19,410 nucleotides of DNA from Clostridiales bacterium. Lineage in GTDB: Bacteria > Bacillota > Clostridia > Monoglobales > Monoglobaceae. The stretch lies in contig JAEDLZ010000020.1 in NCBI GenBank assembly GCA_016303265.1, positions 1 through 19,410 on the forward strand, written 5' to 3'. Position numbers and translations under genes: made by a program. Shown one piece after another: positions 12,808 through 19,410 of this stretch. The notes under the pieces were generated by a model, which worked only from the letters and a program-made list of their open reading frames with translations, was not told where the DNA came from and searched no databases. Within the stretch, counting starts at the first letter, position 1. Every line of letters starts with the position of its first letter.

Positions 12808-14906
12808 TATAAAACCCCTTTATAATAATGCAATCTTGTATATTTTTCGGGTCTTTCCCTTCCCGAAAAGAACATTTCACATATTTTCCCGATTTTCGCC
12901 CCGTCCTCCGCTGTGAAGTACAAAAGCATCCGGCAAGCCCCGCTTTGTCTTATATCCTCAAGCTTATCCCCCATAAAGGTGGGAAGAGAGTTAAGCACAA
13001 CGCTGCGGCACTCGCCAAGGTCGCGCATAACCGGGAATTTCATTCCTTTTCGGTCTGTCAGAAAATTAACCTCCCTATTACAGCTGCACTTTTCACGATT
13101 TCGTATGACGCAGTTTTCCGTTATCATAAGCGGCAGACGGCCGTATACCATAACCTCGGTTTCTACAGGCTTTTCAAGAGCCTTTATCTGAGCCAGGTTT
13201 AGCTCCGGGGAAAGCATTACGGACAAAAACCCCTTTTTCTTCAGAAACCACAGCGACCGGCTGTTGAAAACATTCAGCCGAAATCCTCCGAAAAGGTTGA
13301 AGCCGTCAAACTCCGAAAATCCTATATTGTTTACCGCCAGATTTGAAAATCCCAAATTCTTCAGCTTTTCAAGCTGAGCCTTGATTGTTTCTGTATTTTT
13401 AACTATAGCCGGTGTTTCTATAACTATTTTATCCCTATATTTCAAAAATTTTTCACAGTTTTCAAGGATTGTATGAGCAGGAGCATAAATGCTCTCAAAC
13501 TCCATGCCTTTTACCGTTTCAAACTGTACAATATTTGCCACCCGACAGGTAAAAACCGATTTTTTGCAGTTTTTACGAAAAACCCCTTCGGGCGTAAACC
13601 CTTCGTCCTTATTTTTATCAACAGCCTCGGTAAGCACATAGCGCCCGTTTCTTTCGTATGAGGCAGTTAATTTATCCTCATATTTTTGGACGCCATCCCT
13701 GCGAAGCTTGTTAATCTGCCCTGCCGACATAAACGGTCTGCCATCTATTCTAATATCAATTTTCTCAAATTCGTAAGGCGTTCCGCCTGTTTTGCTCAGC
13801 TTTTCCCGTACAAGCCCTTCCTTAAGAATTTTCGTTTCGCCTGTTTGAACAATCTCATCGCCTCTGTGTAAAACGCTTATTGCTCCGTCGGAAATTTCTA
13901 TTTCGGGAAGTGAGCCCTCCTTTATAACCGCACTGCAATAAAGCTTTTTCTTTCGGCTGAATTTTGGGATAGCAATACCGTCTTTTCTTTGCTTCTCGTA
14001 TGGATTATCGGGCTTACTGAAGCAAAACATAGCCCTGCCGGTCTTGCCGGTCAGATAACCGTCGGTAAGTCCGCCGCGGAAAAATATCCGGTTTAAAATT
14101 TCCGTATCATCTTCGGTCGGAATATTGCCCGAATCCATATATTTTCTGTAAATACGGACAACTGCGGCAACATACTCTTTCCCCTTCATCCTTCCTTCAA
14201 TTTTAAGAGAAGAAATTCCGATTTTTCTCATTTCATTTATATGGCTTAAGGAACACAAATCCTTAAGACTCATATAAAAGCCCTTCTCGGGATAATCATT
14301 TATTTTATATTCAAGCCGGCAAGGCTGAGCGCATTTACCTCGGTTCCCGGATCTTCCGCCGAGAACACTGCTTAAATAGCATTGACCCGAATAGCACATA
14401 CAAAGTGCGCCGTGGGCAAATACTTCAAGCCTTGCCGATGTTTCTTTCTTTATTTTCTCTATTTCTTTAAGAGACAGCTCCCGGGATAGCACAACCTGCT
14501 CCATTCCCATTTTTTCAAGAGCCAAAACCCCTTCCGTATTGTGAACCGTTATCTGAGTGCTTCCATGAATCGGAAGTAATGGAAAATTTTCTCGGATAAG
14601 CGCGGCAAGTCCCAAATCCTGAACTATAACCGCGTCAACACCGATATTGTTCAGAAATGTCAGATACTCCATCGCCTCCGGGATTTCTCTGTCGGAAACC
14701 AGAGTATTTACCGCTATATATACCTTAACGCCTCGTAAATGGCAATATCTTACCGCTGACCTTATTTCATCATCGGAAAAATTGTCTGCATAGCTTCTCG
14801 CGCCAAACAGCTTTCCCGCAAAATAAACTGCGTCCGCACCGTTTTCCACTGCCGCATAAAGACACTCTGTATTGCCTGCCGGAGCAAGCAGTTCCATCTC
14901 ACTCAC
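12807..14906 (-). CDS. U32 family peptidase-like protein with a C-terminal DUF3656-type region
   Basis: The protein has 699 residues from the GTG at 14906, which has GAGG eight bases upstream and follows the zapA stop by 10 bases; the ATG at 14897 is an alternative. The N-terminal MELLAPAGN starts the U32 TIM-barrel-like domain. The U32 signature with its cysteines lies at about 165-200 (AHGALCMCYSGQCYLSS, then GNRGKCAQPCRLEY). DUF3656-like sequence occupies the middle (about 300-450). A second Cys group (NREKCSCNREVNF) is near residue 630. Members are related to RlhA, the 23S rRNA C2501 hydroxylation factor, and use Fe-S clusters; a true protease role is doubtful. Both roles are inferences from family. 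Confidence 0.85.
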   Translation of the reverse strand: MSEMELLAPAGNTECLYAAVENGADAVYFAGKLFGARSYADNFSDDEIRSAVRYCHLRGVKVYIAVNTLVSDREIPEAMEYLTFLNNIGVDAVIVQDLGLAALIRENFPLLPIHGSTQITVHNTEGVLALEKMGMEQVVLSRELSLKEIEKIKKETSARLEVFAHGALCMCYSGQCYLSSVLGGRSGNRGKCAQPCRLEYKINDYPEKGFYMSLKDLCSLSHINEMRKIGISSLKIEGRMKGKEYVAAVVRIYRKYMDSGNIPTEDDTEILNRIFFRGGLTDGYLTGKTGRAMFCFSKPDNPYEKQRKDGIAIPKFSRKKKLYCSAVIKEGSLPEIEISDGAISVLHRGDEIVQTGETKILKEGLVREKLSKTGGTPYEFEKIDIRIDGRPFMSAGQINKLRRDGVQKYEDKLTASYERNGRYVLTEAVDKNKDEGFTPEGVFRKNCKKSVFTCRVANIVQFETVKGMEFESIYAPAHTILENCEKFLKYRDKIVIETPAIVKNTETIKAQLEKLKNLGFSNLAVNNIGFSEFDGFNLFGGFRLNVFNSRSLWFLKKKGFLSVMLSPELNLAQIKALEKPVETEVMVYGRLPLMITENCVIRNREKCSCNREVNFLTDRKGMKFPVMRDLGECRSVVLNSLPTFMGDKLEDIRQSGACRMLLYFTAEDGAKIGKICEMFFSGRERPEKYTRLHYYKGVL

Positions 14907-14916
14907 ACAGTCATCC

Positions 14917-15207
14917 TCACTTTTTATACTTGGTCTGTTTCTCAAGCTCTGCTATTCGTTTTTTGAGCTGTTCATTCTCATTCACAACATTTCTCACCTG
15001 AGTGCTGCGCTTCAAAAAGTCATCAGCTATATTAACCGCTGTCAAAACCGCTTTTTTCGTGCTGTTAAGACTGCTTTGCATTGAGCCGATTTCCTCCATC
15101 TTTTTATCCACAAGGTCGGCAACCTTTTTTATATACTCCGTTTCATCCTCGCTGACCAAGGCGTAATTCACACCGCCAATCATAACCTCAACCCTGTTTT
15201 TCTCCAC
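14917..15207 (-). CDS. zapA: Cell division protein ZapA
   Basis: The protein has 96 residues when started at the GTG at 15207, which has AAAGGGGGAA eight bases upstream; a longer frame from 15267 lies inside the NUDIX gene and lacks a site. KNRVEVMIGGVNYALVSED at about 3-21 is the ZapA globular head, followed by EYIKKVADLVDKKM and a long C-terminal coiled coil (about 65-92). ZapA tetramers crosslink FtsZ protofilaments and stabilise the Z-ring. The gene overlaps the end of the NUDIX gene by 20 bases. Its presence beside mre and min genes ties the operon to both elongation and division. Confidence 0.88.
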   Translation of the reverse strand: MEKNRVEVMIGGVNYALVSEDETEYIKKVADLVDKKMEEIGSMQSSLNSTKKAVLTAVNIADDFLKRSTQVRNVVNENEQLKKRIAELEKQTKYKK

Positions 15208-15751
15208 ATTCGTTTCCCCCTTTGAGCTTCTCCATTGCCTTGAAAAAGCCGATAACGGTTTTCGCATCGTTTATTTCGTTATTCATTATCATTTCAAGAA
15301 CCTTTTCAATTTCAAAATACTCAATATCCAGAAATTCGTCCTCATCAAAAGCCGTTTCGCCGGGTTTAAGACCTGTTGCAAGATATATATGTGTGAGCTC
15401 GTCATCAAAGCCCGGAGACGGGTACATATAGCCGAGATACTCAAAGTTTTCGGCGGTATAGCCCGTTTCCTCTTTAAGCTCCCTTATTCCGCAGATTCTA
15501 TGATCCTCGCCCTTTTCAAGCTTGCCGGCCGGGATTTCGTATATCGCCCTTTCTATGGGCTTGCGGAACTGCTTAACCATTATGATTTTTTTATCCTCCG
15601 TAACGGCGACAACTCCGACGCCGCCCGGATGCTCCACTATATCCCGCCGAGCAATTTTCCCGTTGGGCAGGGAAACCATATCAACTCTGACATCAATTAT
15701 TTTCCCTTTGAAAACCGTTTCCGATGATACTGTTTTTTCTTCAAAAATCAT
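15188..15751 (-). CDS. NUDIX hydrolase, ADP-ribose pyrophosphatase type
   Basis: The protein has 187 residues. The Nudix box runs from G76 to about 98, with E82, R90-E91 and the metal-binding E94-E95, and TGY after it. The N-terminal beta domain with ETVFKGKIIDVRVD and the HPGGVGVVAV strand, plus PSPGFDDELTHIYLA downstream, matches the NudF / ADP-ribose pyrophosphatase group, which splits ADP-ribose to AMP and ribose 5-phosphate. GGGGAGGGG stands before the ATG, 20 bases after the nfnB stop. The overlap with zapA couples their translation. Position after an NAD(P)-using enzyme fits a clean-up role for NAD breakdown products, as an inference. Confidence 0.92.
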   Translation of the reverse strand: MIFEEKTVSSETVFKGKIIDVRVDMVSLPNGKIARRDIVEHPGGVGVVAVTEDKKIIMVKQFRKPIERAIYEIPAGKLEKGEDHRICGIRELKEETGYTAENFEYLGYMYPSPGFDDELTHIYLATGLKPGETAFDEDEFLDIEYFEIEKVLEMIMNNEINDAKTVIGFFKAMEKLKGGNECGEKQG

Positions 15752-15771
15752 GGTTTCCCCTCCCTTAATTC

Positions 15772-17160
15772 CTACTTGCTTAAATATTCGTCAATGGACT
15801 GTGCCGCCGTCTTTCCTGCGCCCATGGCAAGAATAACAGTTGCTGCGCCCGTCACTGCGTCGCCGCCTGCATAAACTCCCTTTTTGCTGGTTTCGCCCGT
15901 TTCCTCCTTGGCAACAATGCAGCCCCACTTATTTGTTTCCATATCCGGAGTTGTATTTTTTATCAGCGGGTTAGGAGTCTGACCGATGGCTATAACCACC
16001 GAATCAACATCAAGGCAAAACTCGCTCCCCTCTATGGGAACCGGTCTGCGTCTGCCCGACGCGTCAGGCTCACCCAGCTCCATTTTTATACATTCAATGC
16101 CCTTTACCCAGCCTTCGTCGCCGAGAATTTTTGTGGGGTTGCAAAGGATTCTGAAATCAATTCCCTCCTCCTTTGCATGATGAACCTCCTCAAGACGGGC
16201 AGGCATTTCCTCTTCGCTTCTCCTGTATATAATGTAAACATTTTCCGCGCCCAGGCGTTTTGCCGACCTTGCCGCATCCATTGCAACATTTCCGCCGCCC
16301 ACAACGGCAACATTTTTGCCGAAATATATTGGCGTGTCGTAGTCGGGGAATTTATACGCCTTCATAAGATTTATTCTTGTTAAAAATTCATTTGCGGAAT
16401 AAACCCCGTTAAGGCTTTCACCCTCAATTTTCATAAAGCTTGGCAGTCCTGCGCCCGTTCCTATAAATACCGCAGAAAACCCCTCGTCATTTAAAAGCTC
16501 GTCAACGGACAAAACCTTGCCGATAACCATATTTGTGTTAATTTCAACTCCGTATGCCTTGAGCTTTTCAATCTCCTTCTGAACAATCTTTTTCGGCAGT
16601 CTGAATTCCGGAATACCGTACATCAAAACGCCGCCGGGGGTATGGAATGCTTCAAAAATCGAAACATCATATCCCATTTTTGCAAGGTCGCTCGCACAGG
16701 TAAGTCCTGACGGACCCGCGCCGACAACGGCAACCTTTTTACCCTTCTTTTCGGGAATTTCAACTTTGTCCTCGCCATGCTCCATATGCCAGTCGGCAAC
16801 AAAACGCTCCAGCCTGCCTATTCCCACGCTTTCGCCCTTTATTCCTCTCACGCAATACTTTTCGCACTGGCTCTCCTGGGGACAAACTCTTCCGCAAATC
16901 GCCGGAAGTGAGCTTGTTTCCTGAATTTTGTTATACGCCTCTTCAAATTTTCTTTCTGCAACAAGGGCAATAAACTCGGGAATTTTAACGCACACGGGGC
17001 AGCCCTTCATACACGGTCTACTCTTGCAGTTTAGGCATCTCTGTGCCTCCTCAACCGCCATATCCTCCGTATAGCCCGTTGAAACCTCCATAAAATTCTT
17101 GTTTCTTACATTCGGGTCCTGTTCCGGCATGGGAACCTTTTTAAGTGACATATTAGGCAT
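15772..17160 (-). CDS. nfnB: NADH-dependent ferredoxin:NADP+ oxidoreductase, large subunit NfnB (GltA-like)
   Basis: The protein has 462 residues, the usual size. Nine cysteines at 42, 45, 50, 54, 57, 89, 93, 99 and 103 belong to the N-terminal double [4Fe-4S] domain. An FAD-binding GAGPSG at 147-152 and an NADPH-binding GGGNVAMDAA stretch near 285 follow. On its own it resembles the glutamate synthase small subunit (homotetrameric GltA), but the adjacent nfnA gene points to the electron-bifurcating Nfn complex, which couples NADH, reduced ferredoxin and 2 NADP+. The ATG at 17160 overlaps the nfnA end by eight bases and has GGAGGG eight bases upstream. No large glutamate synthase subunit is seen. 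Confidence 0.9.
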   Translation of the reverse strand: MPNMSLKKVPMPEQDPNVRNKNFMEVSTGYTEDMAVEEAQRCLNCKSRPCMKGCPVCVKIPEFIALVAERKFEEAYNKIQETSSLPAICGRVCPQESQCEKYCVRGIKGESVGIGRLERFVADWHMEHGEDKVEIPEKKGKKVAVVGAGPSGLTCASDLAKMGYDVSIFEAFHTPGGVLMYGIPEFRLPKKIVQKEIEKLKAYGVEINTNMVIGKVLSVDELLNDEGFSAVFIGTGAGLPSFMKIEGESLNGVYSANEFLTRINLMKAYKFPDYDTPIYFGKNVAVVGGGNVAMDAARSAKRLGAENVYIIYRRSEEEMPARLEEVHHAKEEGIDFRILCNPTKILGDEGWVKGIECIKMELGEPDASGRRRPVPIEGSEFCLDVDSVVIAIGQTPNPLIKNTTPDMETNKWGCIVAKEETGETSKKGVYAGGDAVTGAATVILAMGAGKTAAQSIDEYLSK

Positions 17161-17998
17161 TATTCATTCCCTCCATTCGGCATCTGTGATTTTTCCTTGC
17201 GCTCTCCTCCTGGGATTTGAACATTTTTGAACGGAGAATCGCCTGGTCAAAGTCAACCTGATGACCGTCAAAATCAGGACCGTCAACACAGGCAAATTTC
17301 GTTTCGCCGCCGACGGTAACCCGGCAACCGCCGCACATCCCTGTTCCGTCAATCATAACAGGGTTCATGCTTACTATTGTTTTTATATCATACTTTTTCG
17401 TAAGCTCACACACAGCCTTCATCATAACAAGCGGACCGATTGCGATAACCATATCGTACTTTTTGCCGCCCTCTATAAGCTCCTCAAGCTTTGCCGTAAC
17501 AAAGCCTTGATTGCCGTTTGACCCATCGTCTGTCATTGTATAAAGATTTGTGCAGGCCGCTTTGCAAAGGTCCTCTATTATAATTAAGTCCTTATTCCTA
17601 AAGCCGTTTATCATATCAACCTCTGCTCCGAGGCTTTTCAGCTTTTTCGCCTGCGGATAAGCAATTGCCGTTCCGAGGCCGCCGCCTATAACGGCAACGC
17701 TTTTCACATTTTCAAAATGGGATGCAACGCCAAGCGGCCCCACAAAATCCAAAATAAAGTCGCCCTCGCCCAGAGTATCGAGATACTCTGTTGACGCCCC
17801 CACTTTTTGAAAAATAACCGTTACGGTTCCCTTTTCGCGGTCAAAATCCGCAATTGTAAAGGGTATTCTTTCTCCCTTTTCATCAACTCTTAATATTATG
17901 AATTGCCCGGGCTCTGCCTTTTTTGCTATATATGGTGCTTCAACCTCAATCAGCGAAACTGACGGATTCAGCACTTCTTTTCTTACTATTTTAAACAT
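17153..17998 (-). CDS. nfnA: NADH-dependent ferredoxin:NADP+ oxidoreductase, small subunit NfnA
   Basis: The protein has 281 residues, matching NfnA. An N-terminal FAD domain contains the RIPFTIADFD stretch (44-53), the NAD domain has VIGGGLGTAIAYP (103-115), and the C-terminus has a [2Fe-2S] motif with C222, C225 and C237 (MCGGCRVTVGG, then FACVDGPDFDG). Only three cysteines are evident; D217, just before, may be the fourth ligand, as Nfn small subunits are known for an aspartate ligand. The same architecture occurs in dihydroorotate dehydrogenase electron-transfer subunits, but pyrD is absent and nfnB overlaps. GGGAGG lies seven bases before the ATG, with a strong promoter about 60 bases upstream. 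Confidence 0.9.
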   Translation of the reverse strand: MFKIVRKEVLNPSVSLIEVEAPYIAKKAEPGQFIILRVDEKGERIPFTIADFDREKGTVTVIFQKVGASTEYLDTLGEGDFILDFVGPLGVASHFENVKSVAVIGGGLGTAIAYPQAKKLKSLGAEVDMINGFRNKDLIIIEDLCKAACTNLYTMTDDGSNGNQGFVTAKLEELIEGGKKYDMVIAIGPLVMMKAVCELTKKYDIKTIVSMNPVMIDGTGMCGGCRVTVGGETKFACVDGPDFDGHQVDFDQAILRSKMFKSQEESARKNHRCRMEGMNNA

Positions 17999-18018
17999 TT
18001 GTTTGCCTCCCTGATACG

Positions 18019-18045
18019 ATTTGGTCTATATAATATTCGCCAAAT
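18019..18045. promoter_or_regulatory. Inverted repeat in the nfnA leader
   Basis: ATTTGG (18019-18024) and CCAAAT (18040-18045) are exact inverted copies around a 15-base A+T-rich spacer, within the first 35 bases of the nfnA transcript. It may be a redox-regulator operator or an RNA stem; it does not match the Rex consensus that I know. Confidence 0.35.
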
Positions 18046-18057
18046 ACCCTAAGCTAC

Positions 18058-18086
18058 ATTATACCACAAACCATTCCCGTATGCAA
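18058..18086 (-). promoter_or_regulatory. Promoter of the nfnA-to-minC operon
   Basis: On the - strand TTGCAT (18081-18086), 17 bases, then TATAAT (18058-18063) preceded by TGG, an extended -10. Transcription would start near 18051. No other clear promoter was seen before minD at 6002-6030. Confidence 0.85.
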
Positions 18087-18107
18087 GATATTTTTATATC
18101 ATTAACC

Positions 18108-18129
18108 GACAAAATTTAGACAAAATTTA
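18108..18129. repeat. 11-bp tandem direct repeat over the stop codon of the flavoprotein gene
   Basis: GACAAAATTTA occurs at 18108-18118 and again, exactly, at 18119-18129. The TAA stop of the flavoprotein gene is inside the second copy. It lies 22 bases upstream of the nfnA -35 box, so it could be an activator or repressor site; it is not a terminator. Confidence 0.45.
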
Positions 18130-19353
18130 AACGCTCTTTCCTGCCGCATATCCCGTTGAAAATGCTATCTGAAGATTAAATCCCCCTGTATAGGCGTCAA
18201 CATCTATAATTTCTCCTGCAAAATATAAATTTTTGACAATTTTCGACTCCATCGTTCCCGGGTCAATTTCGCCTACATCAATGCCACCCGAGGTTACGAT
18301 TGCTTGCTCAACGGGTGCAAAGTCCCGAACGGTCACCGTCAGTCCCTTTACGGCTTTAATCAGGCTCTGCCTCTCTTCCTTTGTTACCGAATTGACCTTT
18401 TTCTTCGGGTCAATTCCCGCAAATTCTATAACTATGGGAATAAGGCTTTTCGGAAGCAGTTCGTCCAGAGAATTATCCAGATTTTTATTGAGGTTTTTTG
18501 CAAAATCTCTTTGAATACGCTCGTTTAACTGTTTTTCGTCAAGAGCGGGCTTAAGATCAATTATCACCTTATATTTATCCGGTTCCATTGGGCGAAGATG
18601 CGCCGAGGCGCTTAGTACAACGGGTCCGGTTATTCCTGTATGTGTAAACATCATTTCGCCGAAATCCGTATACACCTTTTTTCCTTTTTCATTTAATACC
18701 TTTATTGCGATATTCCGAAGGGAAAGTCCCGCCGCCCTGCTTACCCATGCCTCCTTCGTTTCTAGAGGAACGAGGGACGGCACAGGCTCATTTACACTGT
18801 GGCCCAGCGCCTTTGCCCATTTATAGCCATCTCCTGTTGAGCCTGTTGCCGGATAGGATATGCCGCCCGTTGCGATAATCACACTATCGCACATCATCCT
18901 GCCTCGGTTTTTGCAGAACACTCCCTTGACCATATCTTTTTCTCTTAATATATCAATAACGGTGTCATGAACTATCCTGACCCCGCTCTTTTTCACCCAT
19001 TTTTCAAGGGCGCTTACAACGGTTTGGCTTTTGTTGGTTACGGGGAAAACCCTGTTCCCTCGTTCCACTTTGGTCTTAGCGCCGATACTGTTGAAAAATT
19101 CAACGGTCTGAAGATTTGTAAAGCCATAGAATGCACTGTACATAAACGCACCGTTCTTAGTCATATTATTTATTAAATCTTCCGTATCCTCGCAGGCGTT
19201 TGTTATGTTGCATCTGCCCTTGCCGGTTATAAGCATTTTTTTGCCGACAATAGAATTTTTTTCAATAAGTATCACGCTTTTGCCGTCGTTTGCCGCCGTT
19301 CCCGCCGCCATAAGCCCTGCCGCGCCGCCGCCTATTACTATAATATTCCTCAT
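18127..19353 (-). CDS. NAD(P)/FAD-dependent oxidoreductase, BaiN/HI0933-like family
   Basis: The protein has 408 residues. The N-terminal dinucleotide-binding VIGGGAAGLMAAGTAA lies at 5-20, followed by EKNSIVGKKMLITGKGRCNIT in pieces: the GKKMLITGKGRCN part is the family signature. IIATGGISYPATGSTGDGY marks the second FAD contact region, and the C-terminus has LYFAGEIIDVDAYTGGFNLQ. This HI0933/BaiN group is a widespread flavoprotein family with largely unknown substrates; BaiN itself acts in bile-acid dehydroxylation, which should not be assumed here. GGGAGA lies six bases before the ATG. It is separated from nfnA by 128 bases with a promoter, so it is a separate unit. Confidence 0.9.
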   Translation of the reverse strand: MRNIIVIGGGAAGLMAAGTAANDGKSVILIEKNSIVGKKMLITGKGRCNITNACEDTEDLINNMTKNGAFMYSAFYGFTNLQTVEFFNSIGAKTKVERGNRVFPVTNKSQTVVSALEKWVKKSGVRIVHDTVIDILREKDMVKGVFCKNRGRMMCDSVIIATGGISYPATGSTGDGYKWAKALGHSVNEPVPSLVPLETKEAWVSRAAGLSLRNIAIKVLNEKGKKVYTDFGEMMFTHTGITGPVVLSASAHLRPMEPDKYKVIIDLKPALDEKQLNERIQRDFAKNLNKNLDNSLDELLPKSLIPIVIEFAGIDPKKKVNSVTKEERQSLIKAVKGLTVTVRDFAPVEQAIVTSGGIDVGEIDPGTMESKIVKNLYFAGEIIDVDAYTGGFNLQIAFSTGYAAGKSV

Positions 19354-19373
19354 ATCATTCTCCCGAAAACTAA

Positions 19374-19394
19374 AGGCGGCAAAATCTGCCGCCT
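19374..19394 (-). terminator. Hairpin before the flavoprotein gene
   Basis: AGGCGGCA (19374-19381) and TGCCGCCT (19387-19394) form an eight-bp stem with a five-base loop. On the - strand TTTAGTTTTC follows, an imperfect T-run. It probably ends the gene upstream, outside the window, and is followed at once by the ribosome binding site of the flavoprotein gene. Confidence 0.6.
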
Positions 19395-19410
19395 CTATCT
19401 CATTAAATAT

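Noticed and set aside
15772..17160. Glutamate synthase small subunit
   Set aside because: No large subunit is present and an overlapping NfnA-type gene fits the Nfn complex better.
17153..17998. Dihydroorotate dehydrogenase electron-transfer subunit PyrK
   Set aside because: The domains are similar, but no pyrD or other pyrimidine gene is near and nfnB overlaps it.

Overview
The window is chromosomal DNA from a Bacillota bacterium, most likely a rod-shaped anaerobe of the class Clostridia. The signs are strong AGGAGG-type ribosome binding sites, consensus sigma-A promoters, an mreBCD / penicillin-binding protein 2 / minCDE block, and an NfnAB electron-bifurcating transhydrogenase, which is characteristic of anaerobes. 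The species cannot be named from the sequence.

Positions 1 to about 3282 are A+T-rich, have all genes on the + strand, and look like the integrase end of an integrated mobile element. They hold the tail of a GIY-YIG/T5orf172-like protein, a small zinc-ribbon membrane protein, a 22-codon orphan ORF with a copied leader, a HicB-HicA toxin-antitoxin pair, a NYN-domain nuclease-like gene behind a structured leader, and a complete tyrosine recombinase behind a leader that can hide its own ribosome binding site. The integrase ends 126 bases from the 3' end of a tRNA-Pro(GGG) gene, the likely attachment site. A bidirectional terminator and an 11-bp tandem repeat lie between them. The other end of the element is outside the window.

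From 3283 onward every gene is on the - strand, so the text order is the reverse of transcription. In transcription order the host region reads: a BaiN/HI0933-type flavoprotein (19353-18127); a promoter at about 18058-18086; then nfnA, nfnB, a NUDIX ADP-ribose pyrophosphatase, zapA, a U32-family protein, a NusG domain II protein, a Gx transporter (ECF S-like) protein, maf, mreB, mreC, mreD, mrdA (PBP2) and minC. Nearly all of these are separated by fewer than 30 bases or overlap, so they look like one operon of about 12 kb. A second consensus promoter (6002-6030) drives minD-minE-mgsA, which ends in a strong terminator. tcdA follows almost at once. Last come two tRNA-Pro genes (CGG, then GGG) with their own promoter.

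The host genes form an elongation and division cluster: MreBCD and PBP2 for side-wall synthesis, MinCDE for placing the division site, ZapA for the Z-ring. Redox (NfnAB) and housecleaning enzymes (NUDIX, Maf) are joined to it. The most unusual material is in the mobile part: a short riboswitch-like leader before the NYN gene that resembles the yybP-ykoY core, and a pair of matching hairpins placed after genes of the element. I found no CRISPR array, rRNA or insertion sequence.
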